Assembly: GCA_024278395.1 (NCBI GenBank)
Contig: JAJRTG010000153.1
Span: 1-15,564 of the forward strand
Source: Fidelibacterota bacterium
GTDB lineage: Bacteria; Bipolaricaulota; Bipolaricaulia; UBA7950; UBA9294
Direction: 5' to 3'
Length of the DNA stretch: 15,564 nt
This document shows, piece by piece, positions 5,493 to 12,110 of this stretch. Made by a program: the position numbers and the translations under genes. Below the pieces are notes generated by a model that had not been told where the DNA came from, ran no database searches, and saw only the letters and a list, made by a program, of their open reading frames with translations. Position 1 is the first letter of the stretch. Every line of letters begins with the position of its first letter.

Positions 5493-6275
5493 TCAGCCGC
5501 CGATCAACCACTTCTCCACGAGCCGGTCCCACTCGGGGCTCGCCTTTATCCGCTTTAACCCCTCGTTGAGGAGCGAGAGGAGCTTTGTGTCCCCCTTGCG
5601 GACCGCATACCCGTAGATCTCGCCGGTGTTGATCGTCCCCACGATCGCGGCATCCCGTCCGGCGATCGCCGCCTGCGCGGTCGGGGCGTCGATCACCGCT
5701 GCATCGATCCGGCCGATCAGGAGGTCCTCGATGGCGAGCAGGAAGTTGTCGTACACCTTGAGCTTGATCCCGACTCCCTTGTCGATGAGGTTCTCCTCGA
5801 GCCAGGTCTGCGAGGTCGTGCCGCGTTGCACCCCGATCGTTCGACCGGGGGAGACGGCCGAGAAGATGTTGTACTGGGGAACAAGCGCGCCATCCTGATT
5901 CACCTTACGGACGACCACCGCGAGGTTGATCTTCCAATAGGGATCCGTGAAGTCGACCTGTTTCTCCCGCTCCGGGGTGATCGTCATCCCGGAGGCGATG
6001 AAATCGATGTTTCCCGCCTTGAGGGTCGGGATGATCGCGTCCCAATCGACCGGGACGATCTTCACGTCGAACCCCATCTCGTTCGCGATCCAGCGGATCA
6101 CCTCCACGTCGAAGCCGGTCGGATTCCCGTCCTTGTCGATGTAGGAAAACGGGGGAAACGCCGCGTCGATTCCGTCCACGTACAGCGGTTTGTCGCCGCC
6201 GAACGAGGCTGCGGATATCCCCATCACCAACAACCCACCTATTGCTACAAGCAGCAATACACGCTGAAAGTTCAT
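5493..6275 (-). CDS. Polar amino acid ABC transporter substrate-binding protein (SBP_bac_3 family)
   Basis: Exported binding protein of the HisJ/GlnH/ArtJ family (periplasmic-binding-protein type II), 260 residues. The N terminus MNFQRVLLLVAIGGLLVMGISAASFG is a signal peptide without a lipobox Cys. Family hallmarks are YVDGIDAAFPPFSYIDKDGNPTGFDVEV at the start of the mature protein and IDFIASGMTITPEREKQVDFTDPY, containing the Arg that normally grips the ligand carboxylate. GVQRGTTSQTWLEE and GRIDAAVIDAPTA are also present. The ATG at 6275 is preceded by AGGAGG (6281-6286) with 5 bases spacing. It is the first large gene of an operon with two permeases. Upstream lies a His-rich leader peptide with its own promoter. 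This points to histidine or a His-related ligand, but the protein alone does not settle this. Confidence 0.93.
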   Translation of the reverse strand: MNFQRVLLLVAIGGLLVMGISAASFGGDKPLYVDGIDAAFPPFSYIDKDGNPTGFDVEVIRWIANEMGFDVKIVPVDWDAIIPTLKAGNIDFIASGMTITPEREKQVDFTDPYWKINLAVVVRKVNQDGALVPQYNIFSAVSPGRTIGVQRGTTSQTWLEENLIDKGVGIKLKVYDNFLLAIEDLLIGRIDAAVIDAPTAQAAIAGRDAAIVGTINTGEIYGYAVRKGDTKLLSLLNEGLKRIKASPEWDRLVEKWLIGG

Positions 6276-6294
6276 ATTCTCCTCCTAGAGAAAA

Positions 6295-6312
6295 TTTAAG
6301 TTATTTTAAGTT
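6295..6312. repeat. Tandem TTTAAGTT repeat in an AT-rich patch
   Basis: TTTAAGTT occurs at 6295-6302 and again at 6305-6312, a 10-base (one helical turn) spacing. It lies in an AT-rich stretch just upstream of the binding-protein ribosome site, in an otherwise GC-rich region. It could be a protein-binding site or an unstructured region that favours ribosome access. No known motif recognised. Confidence 0.4.
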
Positions 6313-6332
6313 TTAGCGGACCAAGCCGCACA

Positions 6333-6398
6333 CCATCAGAAATAAACTGTATCAGAAAAGGGGTTTAAGCGTGATGGCCCTGGAAGGGCCCGTGATGG
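6333..6398 (-). promoter_or_regulatory. Alternative pairings over the His codons (candidate attenuator)
   Basis: On the minus RNA the sequence CCATCA, which carries the paired His codons, occurs twice (complement of 6393-6398 and 6372-6377). Each copy can pair with TGATGG downstream (complement of 6333-6338). A competing hairpin GGCCCT/AGGGCC (6376-6381 with 6385-6390) lies between the two copies. A short GCGG/CCGC stem (6316-6319 with 6326-6329) follows. No stem is followed by a clean T tract, so the output may be translational. A weak local stem, ATTTTCT with GGAGAAT and G-U pairs, can cover the Shine-Dalgarno at 6281-6286. Confidence 0.45.
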
Positions 6399-6466
6399 GC
6401 GTGGAAGTGGCGGGAAGGGATGACGCGGGTGAGACTCGTTCCTCTACTTCTAAGGATCGTCTTCAT
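6365..6466 (-). CDS. Histidine-rich leader peptide, 33 residues with six His near the C terminus
   Basis: The frame runs from ATG at 6466 to TAA at 6365 and ends HFHAHHGPFQGHHA, six His in 14 residues. GGAGG (complement of 6475-6479) lies 8 bases before the ATG, and a consensus promoter lies 33 bases upstream. The stop is about 90 bases before the ATG of the polar amino acid binding-protein gene in the same direction. This is the layout of his-operon leader peptides (E. coli HisL has seven His in a row). The inferred role is to sense charged tRNA-His and adjust importer expression. The alternative is a small His-rich metal-binding protein. The short length, basic N-terminal half and position favour a leader. 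Confidence 0.72.
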   Translation of the reverse strand: MKTILRSRGTSLTRVIPSRHFHAHHGPFQGHHA

Positions 6467-6498
6467 GACGACCACCTCCACTGATCTGAGATGGCGAC

Positions 6499-6527
6499 AC
6501 TCTACTCGGGGGGAACCGGTTTGTCAA
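6499..6527 (-). promoter_or_regulatory. Sigma70-type promoter for the His leader and importer operon
   Basis: TTGACA (complement of 6522-6527), 17-base spacer, TAGAGT (complement of 6499-6504). Predicted start near 6492, giving an untranslated stretch of about 25 bases with a ribosome site before the leader ATG. Confidence 0.78.
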
Positions 6528-6539
6528 GGAGGGCGGGAT

Positions 6540-6568
6540 TTGTCGTTTGCACCTCGAGCGGCTACCAT
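6540..6568 (+). promoter_or_regulatory. Promoter placed directly on the start of the exporter ATPase gene
   Basis: TTGTCG at 6540-6545, 17-base spacer, TACCAT at 6563-6568, then ATG at 6575 only 6 bases on. The predicted transcription start falls on the start codon. No Shine-Dalgarno precedes the ATG. Together these predict a leaderless mRNA. Confidence 0.5.
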
Positions 6569-6574
6569 CGCGGC

Positions 6575-7495
6575 ATGACGGCCGGTAATGGGATATTGCT
6601 GCAGGTGAGCGGGCTGACCAAGCGCTACGGCGAGGTCCGCGCGGTTGACGGGATCTCGTTCTCCGTCCCGCGGGGGACGGTGTTCACCATCCTCGGGCCG
6701 AACGGGGCGGGGAAGACGACCACCCTGGAGATCCTCGAGGGGCTGCGTGCCCCCGATTCCGGGGAGATTGAGCTCTTCGGACGAAGGATCGCCCGCGTCG
6801 ACCGCAGGGAGAAGGCCCGGATGGGGGTCCTCCTCCAGGAGGGGAACTTCGAGCCGTACCTGCGGGTGAAGGAGGTAATCGGTCTGTTCGGATCGTTCTT
6901 TCCGCGTGCACGGCCGGTGAACGAGATCCTGGAGCTGGTCGCCCTCACCGAGAAGCGGAACGCTTTTGTCAAGGAGCTATCCGGAGGACAGCGCCAACGC
7001 CTTGCTTTGGGGACGGCGCTTGTCAACGACCCCGACCTCCTGTTCTTGGACGAGCCGACGACCGGGCTCGATCCACAGGCGCGGCGGAACATCTGGTCGA
7101 TCGTCGCCGACCTGAAGGACCAGGGGAAGACGATCGTCCTGACCACCCACTACATGGAGGAGGCCGAGACCCTGTCCGACCAGGTGTGCATCATGGATCA
7201 CGGCAGGATCATCGCCGCCGGCTCACCGCGGGTCCTGACGGCCCGGCTCGGGGAGGAGACGATCATCGAGTTCACCGCCCCGGGCATGATCGGGGTCCCG
7301 GTCGTTCCATCCGGGGGGAAGGTGCGGCGGGACGGGGATGCGGTCCTGGTGGAGGTCACCGATCTTGTCCCCGCTCTCCGCGACCTCCTCGCCTGGGCGC
7401 ACGAGAACGGGGTGCCGCTCGATAACATGATCATCCGCCAGCCGAACCTGGAGGATGTCTTCCTATCCCTTACCGGGAGGAGGCTGCGCGAGTGA
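6575..7495 (+). CDS. ABC exporter ATP-binding protein (CcmA/DrrA-like)
   Basis: Cytoplasmic ATPase of an ABC-2 type exporter, about 306 residues from ATG 6575. Walker A is GPNGAGKTT (41-49), Q-loop Q88, signature LSGGQ at 135-139, Walker B LLFLDEP with D159-E160, D-loop GLD, and switch His H192 in LTTHYMEEAE. A C-terminal extension of about 80 residues, as in DrrA/NatA-type ATPases, ends NLEDVFLSLTGRRLRE. An earlier in-frame ATG at 6491 would add 28 residues unlike the family and would overlap the divergent promoter, so I reject it. The stop overlaps the next gene by 4 bases (GTGA), so the three genes form one operon. Substrate is unknown: drug, lipid or peptide export or immunity are all possible. 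Confidence 0.93.
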   Translation: MTAGNGILLQVSGLTKRYGEVRAVDGISFSVPRGTVFTILGPNGAGKTTTLEILEGLRAPDSGEIELFGRRIARVDRREKARMGVLLQEGNFEPYLRVKEVIGLFGSFFPRARPVNEILELVALTEKRNAFVKELSGGQRQRLALGTALVNDPDLLFLDEPTTGLDPQARRNIWSIVADLKDQGKTIVLTTHYMEEAETLSDQVCIMDHGRIIAAGSPRVLTARLGEETIIEFTAPGMIGVPVVPSGGKVRRDGDAVLVEVTDLVPALRDLLAWAHENGVPLDNMIIRQPNLEDVFLSLTGRRLRE

Positions 7496-8676
7496 AGGGG
7501 ATCGTCGCGCTTGCCAGGACCCACCTTCTGACCTCACTGCGCGAGCGGGTCACCCTGTTCTGGTTCATCGTCTTCCCGGTCTTCCTCCTTGTGATCCTCA
7601 CCCTGATCTTCGGGAACATCGGGAGACAAGGGGGGATGAACTTTCAGGTGGGGCTGATCAACCTGGAGGACAGAGCCGGAGGGGGACCGGACCTTGCCGG
7701 GATCGTGGTTGAGGCGTTTACCGCGATCGGGGAGCCGCGGGATGGGAAGGAGCCGCTCTTCACCCTCCACCGGCCCGGGCCGGGAGAGGATAAACAGGGG
7801 TTTCTCACCCGCGCCGAGGAGGAGCTCCGCCGGGGGAAGTTGACGGCGGTGGTCATCATCCCGCGTGGGTTCAACCGGGCCATCCTCTCCGGCGAACGGG
7901 CAGAGATCACGCTCTACGTCGATCCTACGCGCGACGGATCCCAGCTCGCTGCCGCGATAATCCGCGAGGTGATCTCCGGAATCGACCGGGAGATCCTCGT
8001 GCGGACCGGCCGGTTCGACCAGGAGAGGGCGGTTCCCGTCAGGAGCGAGCCATTGGAAGGGGGGCCGGTCTCGTTCTCCTACGCCTCGTTCCTCCTCCCC
8101 GGGGTGATCCTGATGGCGTTCTTCACCGCCGGGCTGTTTGGGGTCCCGGGGGCGATCCTCTACGCCCGCGATCGGTTTCAACTGCGTCGCTACTGGGTAA
8201 CCCCGCTCACCCCGGCCCGCTACTTCATCGGGTTCACCCTCGGCCAGGGGGGCCTCTGCCTCCTCCAGTTTGTCGTCCTCTTCCTCATCGGTGAGTACGG
8301 GCTCGGAGCGGGGGTGGACTTCTCCCGCCCGGCGGCGGCCGCATTCCTCCTCCTTGGGTTCCTCACGTTCCTGTCCTTTGGGTTCCTGATCGCTTCCATC
8401 GCCAGGACGGCGAACGGGGGTATGGCGATCGCCAACATCCTCAATATCCCGCTTATGTTTCTCGGCGGGCTCTTCTTCCCGCTCGGGGAGCTGCCCGGCT
8501 TCCTGCAGGCGGTCGTCCTTGTGAACCCGGTCACCTACATTGCAGCCGGATTGCGGGTCGGTTTAGGGCTGACGAAAGGAACGATCTCGCCGATAGCGAG
8601 CGTCCTCGTTCCTCTCGGTTGGATCGCGCTGTCGATCCTTGTGGCTGCTCGCCGCCTCTCATGGGAGGCGGCCTGA
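7492..8676 (+). CDS. ABC-2 type exporter permease (first)
   Basis: Membrane subunit of 394 residues, starting at GTG 7492 within the stop of the ATPase gene. One N-terminal helix (VTLFWFIVFPVFLLVILTLIFG, about residues 19-40) is followed by a soluble, probably extracytoplasmic domain up to about residue 200. A C-terminal bundle of about five helices follows (LLPGVILMAFFTAGLFGVPGA, FVVLFLIGEYG, AFLLLGFLTFLSFGFLIAS, IPLMFLGGLFFPLGELP, and a last helix SVLVPLGWIALSILVAARR). This is the ABC2_membrane_3-like architecture of drug and lipid exporters. The cytoplasmic loop YARDRFQLRRYWVTPLTPARYF is the usual ATPase contact. It probably pairs with the next permease as a heterodimer. Confidence 0.9.
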   Translation: MKGIVALARTHLLTSLRERVTLFWFIVFPVFLLVILTLIFGNIGRQGGMNFQVGLINLEDRAGGGPDLAGIVVEAFTAIGEPRDGKEPLFTLHRPGPGEDKQGFLTRAEEELRRGKLTAVVIIPRGFNRAILSGERAEITLYVDPTRDGSQLAAAIIREVISGIDREILVRTGRFDQERAVPVRSEPLEGGPVSFSYASFLLPGVILMAFFTAGLFGVPGAILYARDRFQLRRYWVTPLTPARYFIGFTLGQGGLCLLQFVVLFLIGEYGLGAGVDFSRPAAAAFLLLGFLTFLSFGFLIASIARTANGGMAIANILNIPLMFLGGLFFPLGELPGFLQAVVLVNPVTYIAAGLRVGLGLTKGTISPIASVLVPLGWIALSILVAARRLSWEAA

Positions 8677-9722
8677 TGATGGCGCTGCTGCACGCCGAGT
8701 TCGTCACCTTCGCCCGGGATAAGGCGGCGCTCGCATTTACCTTTCTATTTCCGATCCTGTTCATCATCGTATTCGGGTTCATCATGGGGGGAAAGGGGAA
8801 CCCACGGCTGGGGTTGGTCCTCGACGGGGTTCCGGGCACGACCCTCCTCTCCGTCTTGAAAGAGACGGGTGGGATCGCGGTGACCCGCTACCCGGACCGG
8901 GCCGCACTGGAGGAGGGGATCCGGAAGCGAGAGGTGGACTTCGGACTCGTCTACGACGGGAAGGCGCTCGTCTTCGTCTACGACCCGACACGGGTGCAGG
9001 ACAATTACACCTTCGAGCAGACCGCGCGCGGGATCTCAACCCGGTTCGACCTCGCCCGGCAGGGAGCGCTCCCGGCCGTCTCGGTCCGCGAGGTTCCGGT
9101 GGTGAAAGCGAGCGGGAATTGGTTCGTCCGGGTCGTCCCCGGGGTGATCGCCTTCTCCATCCTCTCTGCCGGGTTGTTCGCGGTCTCCGGACACCTCACC
9201 ATGATGAAGGAGCGTCGCCAGCTCGACCGGTTCCTCGTCACCCCGATGCGCCCGGTCTACCTGCTCGCGGCGATCGCCGGGGTGCGGCTAGTCGTTGCCT
9301 ATGTCTCGGCGTTCCTCTCCCTTCTCGTCGCGATCCTGGTCCTGCACCTGGAATTCTCCGTAGATTGGGTCCGCTACGCGGTCTTCGTCCCGGCGGCCAC
9401 GATCGGATCGATGGGGATGGGGGCGGTGATCGCCCTGTTCGTCCGCCGTCCGGAGAGCGCGGGGAACCTCGCCAACATAGTCGCCATGCTGATGATGTTC
9501 CTCTCCGGGATCTACTTCCCCGTCGAGGTCATGCCCTCCTACCTGCGCGCCGTTTCCGCGGTCCTTCCCCTCACGTACATGGCCGATGCGATGCGCGATG
9601 TTACCGGAGTGATGGAGATCTCCGCCTTCGAGTTCTGGGGGATCACTGCCGCGCTCCTCGGGCTTGGGGTCGTGCTCCTCCCCCTCCTCTCCCGCTATAT
9701 CGTGCGGGCGGACCGCGGCTGA
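8676..9722 (+). CDS. ABC-2 type exporter permease (second)
   Basis: Membrane subunit of about 348 residues with the same plan as its neighbour: N-terminal helix ALAFTFLFPILFIIVFGFIMG, an extracytoplasmic domain to about residue 150, then helices VVPGVIAFSILSAGLFAVSG, AYVSAFLSLLVAILVLHL, NIVAMLMMFLSGIYFPVEVMP and a last helix near ITAALLGLGVVLLPLLSRY. The loop MKERRQLDRFLVTPMRPVYLLA matches ERRQLxRxxVTP seen in this family. I choose ATG 8676, which shares one base with the previous stop; a second ATG follows at 8679. GGAGG lies 8663-8667. A 5' extension to 8619 would overlap the coding end of the first permease and lacks family similarity. It is the last gene of the exporter operon. Confidence 0.9.
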   Translation: MMALLHAEFVTFARDKAALAFTFLFPILFIIVFGFIMGGKGNPRLGLVLDGVPGTTLLSVLKETGGIAVTRYPDRAALEEGIRKREVDFGLVYDGKALVFVYDPTRVQDNYTFEQTARGISTRFDLARQGALPAVSVREVPVVKASGNWFVRVVPGVIAFSILSAGLFAVSGHLTMMKERRQLDRFLVTPMRPVYLLAAIAGVRLVVAYVSAFLSLLVAILVLHLEFSVDWVRYAVFVPAATIGSMGMGAVIALFVRRPESAGNLANIVAMLMMFLSGIYFPVEVMPSYLRAVSAVLPLTYMADAMRDVTGVMEISAFEFWGITAALLGLGVVLLPLLSRYIVRADRG

Positions 9723-9737
9723 TCCGTCCGGTATAAT
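9709..9737 (+). promoter_or_regulatory. Promoter for cysS inside the end of the exporter operon
   Basis: A perfect TATAAT at 9732-9737 lies 22 bases before the cysS ATG. The best -35 at 17-base spacing is CGGACC (9709-9714), a weak match in the last codons of the permease gene. The ribosome site AAGGAGG (9747-9753) is 6 bases from the ATG. Confidence 0.6.
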
Positions 9738-9759
9738 CCGAGAATAAAGGAGGTGGGGC

Positions 9760-11181
9760 ATGAGACTGTACAACACCCTCACGCGCAGGAAAGAGGAATT
9801 CGAGCCGCAGGACGGAAAGACGGTGAGGATGTACGTCTGTGGCCCCACGGTCTACGATCATCTCCACATTGGAAACCTGCGTCCGGTTCTGGTTTTCGGG
9901 GCACTGCGCCGCTACATGGAGCTGTTCAAAGGCTGGCCCGTGACCTACGTTCAGAACATCACCGACGTGGACGACAAATTGATCGCCCGGGCGCAAGAGA
10001 ACGGGGAGACGGTGGCCGAGGTGGCGGCCCGGTACACCGAGGCGTACTTCCAGCTCCTCGACCGGCTCGGAGTCGTTCCCCCGACCCACAGCCCGCGCGC
10101 CACCGAGCACATCTCCGGGATGATCGAGCTCGTGCAAGGGCTGATCGAAAAGGGGTACGCCTATGAGAAGGGAGGTGACGTGTACTTCCGCGTCCGCGCG
10201 TTCAAGGAGTACGGAAAGCTCTCCGGCCGGAGCGTCGATGAGCTGCGCAGCGGGGCGAGGATCGCCGCCTCGGATCTGAAGGAGGACCCCCTCGACTTCA
10301 CCTTGTGGAAGGCGGCTAAGCCGGGGGAGCCGAAGTGGGAGTCTCCATGGGGCGAAGGACGCCCGGGCTGGCACACCGAGTGCGTCGTTCTCTCCCGCCA
10401 CTACCTCGGGGAGACCCTCGACATCCACGCCGGCGGGAACGATCTGATCTTCCCCCATCACGAGAACGAGATCGCGCAGGCCGAGGCCCTGACCGGTAAG
10501 GTCTTCTCCCGCTTTTGGCTGCACAACGGGATGCTCACCGTGAACGGGGAGAAGATGTCGAAGTCGCTCGGGAACTTCGCCTACGCCTACGAGGTGCTGG
10601 AGCGGTTCGATCCCGAAACGGTGATCTACTTCTACCTGTCCCGCCACTACCGCAAGCCGCTCGACTACTCAGAGACGGCTCTTGCGGAAGCGGAGAAGGC
10701 GGTCGACCGGGCCCGTACCCTGATCTCCGAGGTGGAGGCCGAGCTGCGCGGTGCAGGGGAGGAGGAGTTCGGAGAGGCGGGGAGTGAGTTCGTCGCCGGG
10801 CTTTCCCGCTTTAAGGAGAAGTATCTGGAGGCGATGGACGACGATTTCAACACCGTTGGGGCGCTTGCCGCGATCCAGGAGCTCGTCTCGGAGACGAACC
10901 GATTCCGGGCCGAGGCGGTCGGTGCGGATCGAGGCGCGCTGCGGGAGGCGGTCTCACTGCTGCGCGCCCTCGGAGCTCCGCTCGGGCTGTTCCAAGCGGC
11001 GGAAAAGGTCGTCACGGGGCTTACAGACGAGCTGATGGAGCTTTTGATCGAGCTGCGAAGTGAGTTGCGCGCCAAGCGGGAGTTCGAACTCGCCGACCGG
11101 ATCCGCGATCGACTGAAGGAGATCGGAATCGTGCTCAAGGACACCCCGCAGGGGACGATATGGCAGAAGGAGGAAGCGTGA
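9760..11181 (+). CDS. cysS: Cysteinyl-tRNA synthetase
   Basis: Class I aminoacyl-tRNA synthetase that charges tRNA-Cys in the cytoplasm. Its 473 residues match the usual length of about 460-480. The HIGH motif is HIGN at 36-39 and KMSKS is at 265-269. The zinc site that selects Cys is intact: C27 in VCGPTVYD, C208 in HTECVVLS, H233 and E237 in PHHENEIAQ, nearly the same numbering as E. coli (C28, C209, H234, E238). The DALR-type C-terminal domain follows, with AMDDDFNTVGALAAI. It starts an operon with fabK and mutS2, and the stop overlaps the fabK GTG start. Confidence 0.97.
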   Translation: MRLYNTLTRRKEEFEPQDGKTVRMYVCGPTVYDHLHIGNLRPVLVFGALRRYMELFKGWPVTYVQNITDVDDKLIARAQENGETVAEVAARYTEAYFQLLDRLGVVPPTHSPRATEHISGMIELVQGLIEKGYAYEKGGDVYFRVRAFKEYGKLSGRSVDELRSGARIAASDLKEDPLDFTLWKAAKPGEPKWESPWGEGRPGWHTECVVLSRHYLGETLDIHAGGNDLIFPHHENEIAQAEALTGKVFSRFWLHNGMLTVNGEKMSKSLGNFAYAYEVLERFDPETVIYFYLSRHYRKPLDYSETALAEAEKAVDRARTLISEVEAELRGAGEEEFGEAGSEFVAGLSRFKEKYLEAMDDDFNTVGALAAIQELVSETNRFRAEAVGADRGALREAVSLLRALGAPLGLFQAAEKVVTGLTDELMELLIELRSELRAKREFELADRIRDRLKEIGIVLKDTPQGTIWQKEEA

Positions 11182-12110
11182 ATCGGATCTGTAAGATGCT
11201 GGAAATCGAATACCCGATATTTCTCGGGGGGATGGCGCACGTGTCGCGCGCGCCGCTGGTCGCCGCCGTCTCCGCCGCGGGAGGGCTCGGGATCATCGGA
11301 GCGGGCGGGATGCCGCCGGATGCCCTTGCGGCGGAGATCGACAAGGTGCGCACCCTTACCGATCGGCCGTTCGGGGTGAACTTGATGCTGATGGATCCGA
11401 ACATCGACGAACAGGTGGAGGTCGTCCTCGATAGCCGGGTGACGATGGTGACGACCGGGGCGGGAAACCCGGCGAAGTACATCGATCGCCTGAAGGCCCG
11501 CGGGATCAGGGTATTTCCCGTCGTTCCGGCCGTTGCGTTGGCCGTGCGGATGGAGCGCGCCGGAGCGGACGGGATCGTCGCCGAGGGGACGGAGTCCGGA
11601 GGACACGTGGGGGATGTGACGACCCTCGTCCTTGTCCCGCAGATAGTCGATGCGGTCGAAGTCCCGGTGGTCGCCGCCGGCGGGATTGCAGACGGCCGGG
11701 GGCTTGCGGCCGCGTTCGTGCTTGGAGCGGAGGGGGTGCAGATGGGAACACGGTTCCTTGCCTCGGTCGAGGCACCGGTGCACGAAAACTACAAGCGGGC
11801 GGTCCTGAAGGCGAACGAGCGGGCGACGATCGTCACCGGGAGGAGCATCGGCGCGCCGGTGCGCACGATCGCTAATAAGATGAGCAAGACCTTCGCCCGC
11901 TATGAGCGGGAGGGCCGGCCGCGCGAGGAGTTCGAGAGCCTCGCCGTCGGAGGGCTGCGCCGTGCTGTGCACGACGGCGACCGTGAGACCGGTTCGCTGA
12001 TGGCCAGGCGGATTGCGGGGATGATCCGCGGGATAAAGCCGGTGCGGGAGATCATCCGCGAGATGGTGGAGCAAGCGGGGAAGCTCCTTCCCAAGGAGGC
12101 GCTCGTCTAG
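11178..12110 (+). CDS. fabK: Enoyl-ACP reductase FabK (FMN-dependent, nitronate-monooxygenase fold)
   Basis: Flavin-dependent enzyme for the last reduction step of each round of type II fatty acid synthesis, in the cytoplasm. About 310 residues in a TIM-barrel (NMO/FabK family). From memory it aligns closely with S. pneumoniae FabK: EYPIFLGGMAHVS, AAGGLGIIGAGGMPP, DRPFGVNLMLMDP, TTGAGNPAKY, PVVPAVALAVRMERAGAD, and AAGGIADGRGLAAAFVLGAEGVQMGTRFL for FMN phosphate binding. The catalytic His is H143 in GTESGGHVG (H144 in S. pneumoniae). I prefer GTG 11178, which has AAGGAGG 4 bases upstream and overlaps the cysS stop by 4 bases. An in-frame ATG at 11160 would add 6 residues and put the ribosome site inside the gene. 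A nitronate monooxygenase is the alternative, but the sequence reads as FabK. Confidence 0.88.
   Translation: MNRICKMLEIEYPIFLGGMAHVSRAPLVAAVSAAGGLGIIGAGGMPPDALAAEIDKVRTLTDRPFGVNLMLMDPNIDEQVEVVLDSRVTMVTTGAGNPAKYIDRLKARGIRVFPVVPAVALAVRMERAGADGIVAEGTESGGHVGDVTTLVLVPQIVDAVEVPVVAAGGIADGRGLAAAFVLGAEGVQMGTRFLASVEAPVHENYKRAVLKANERATIVTGRSIGAPVRTIANKMSKTFARYEREGRPREEFESLAVGGLRRAVHDGDRETGSLMARRIAGMIRGIKPVREIIREMVEQAGKLLPKEALV

Noticed and set aside
6371..6484. 37-codon plus-strand frame starting at GTG 6371 with a His/Asp-rich end
   Set aside because: No ribosome site or promoter, and it is the complement of the better supported His leader on the other strand.
6491..6574. N-terminal 28-residue extension of the exporter ATPase from ATG 6491
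   Set aside because: The extension does not resemble ABC ATPases, has no ribosome site and overlaps the promoter of the divergent His leader. The start at 6575 matches family length.
9643..10647. 334-codon open frame on the minus strand opposite cysS
   Set aside because: Antisense shadow of cysS, which has every zinc ligand and signature motif intact.
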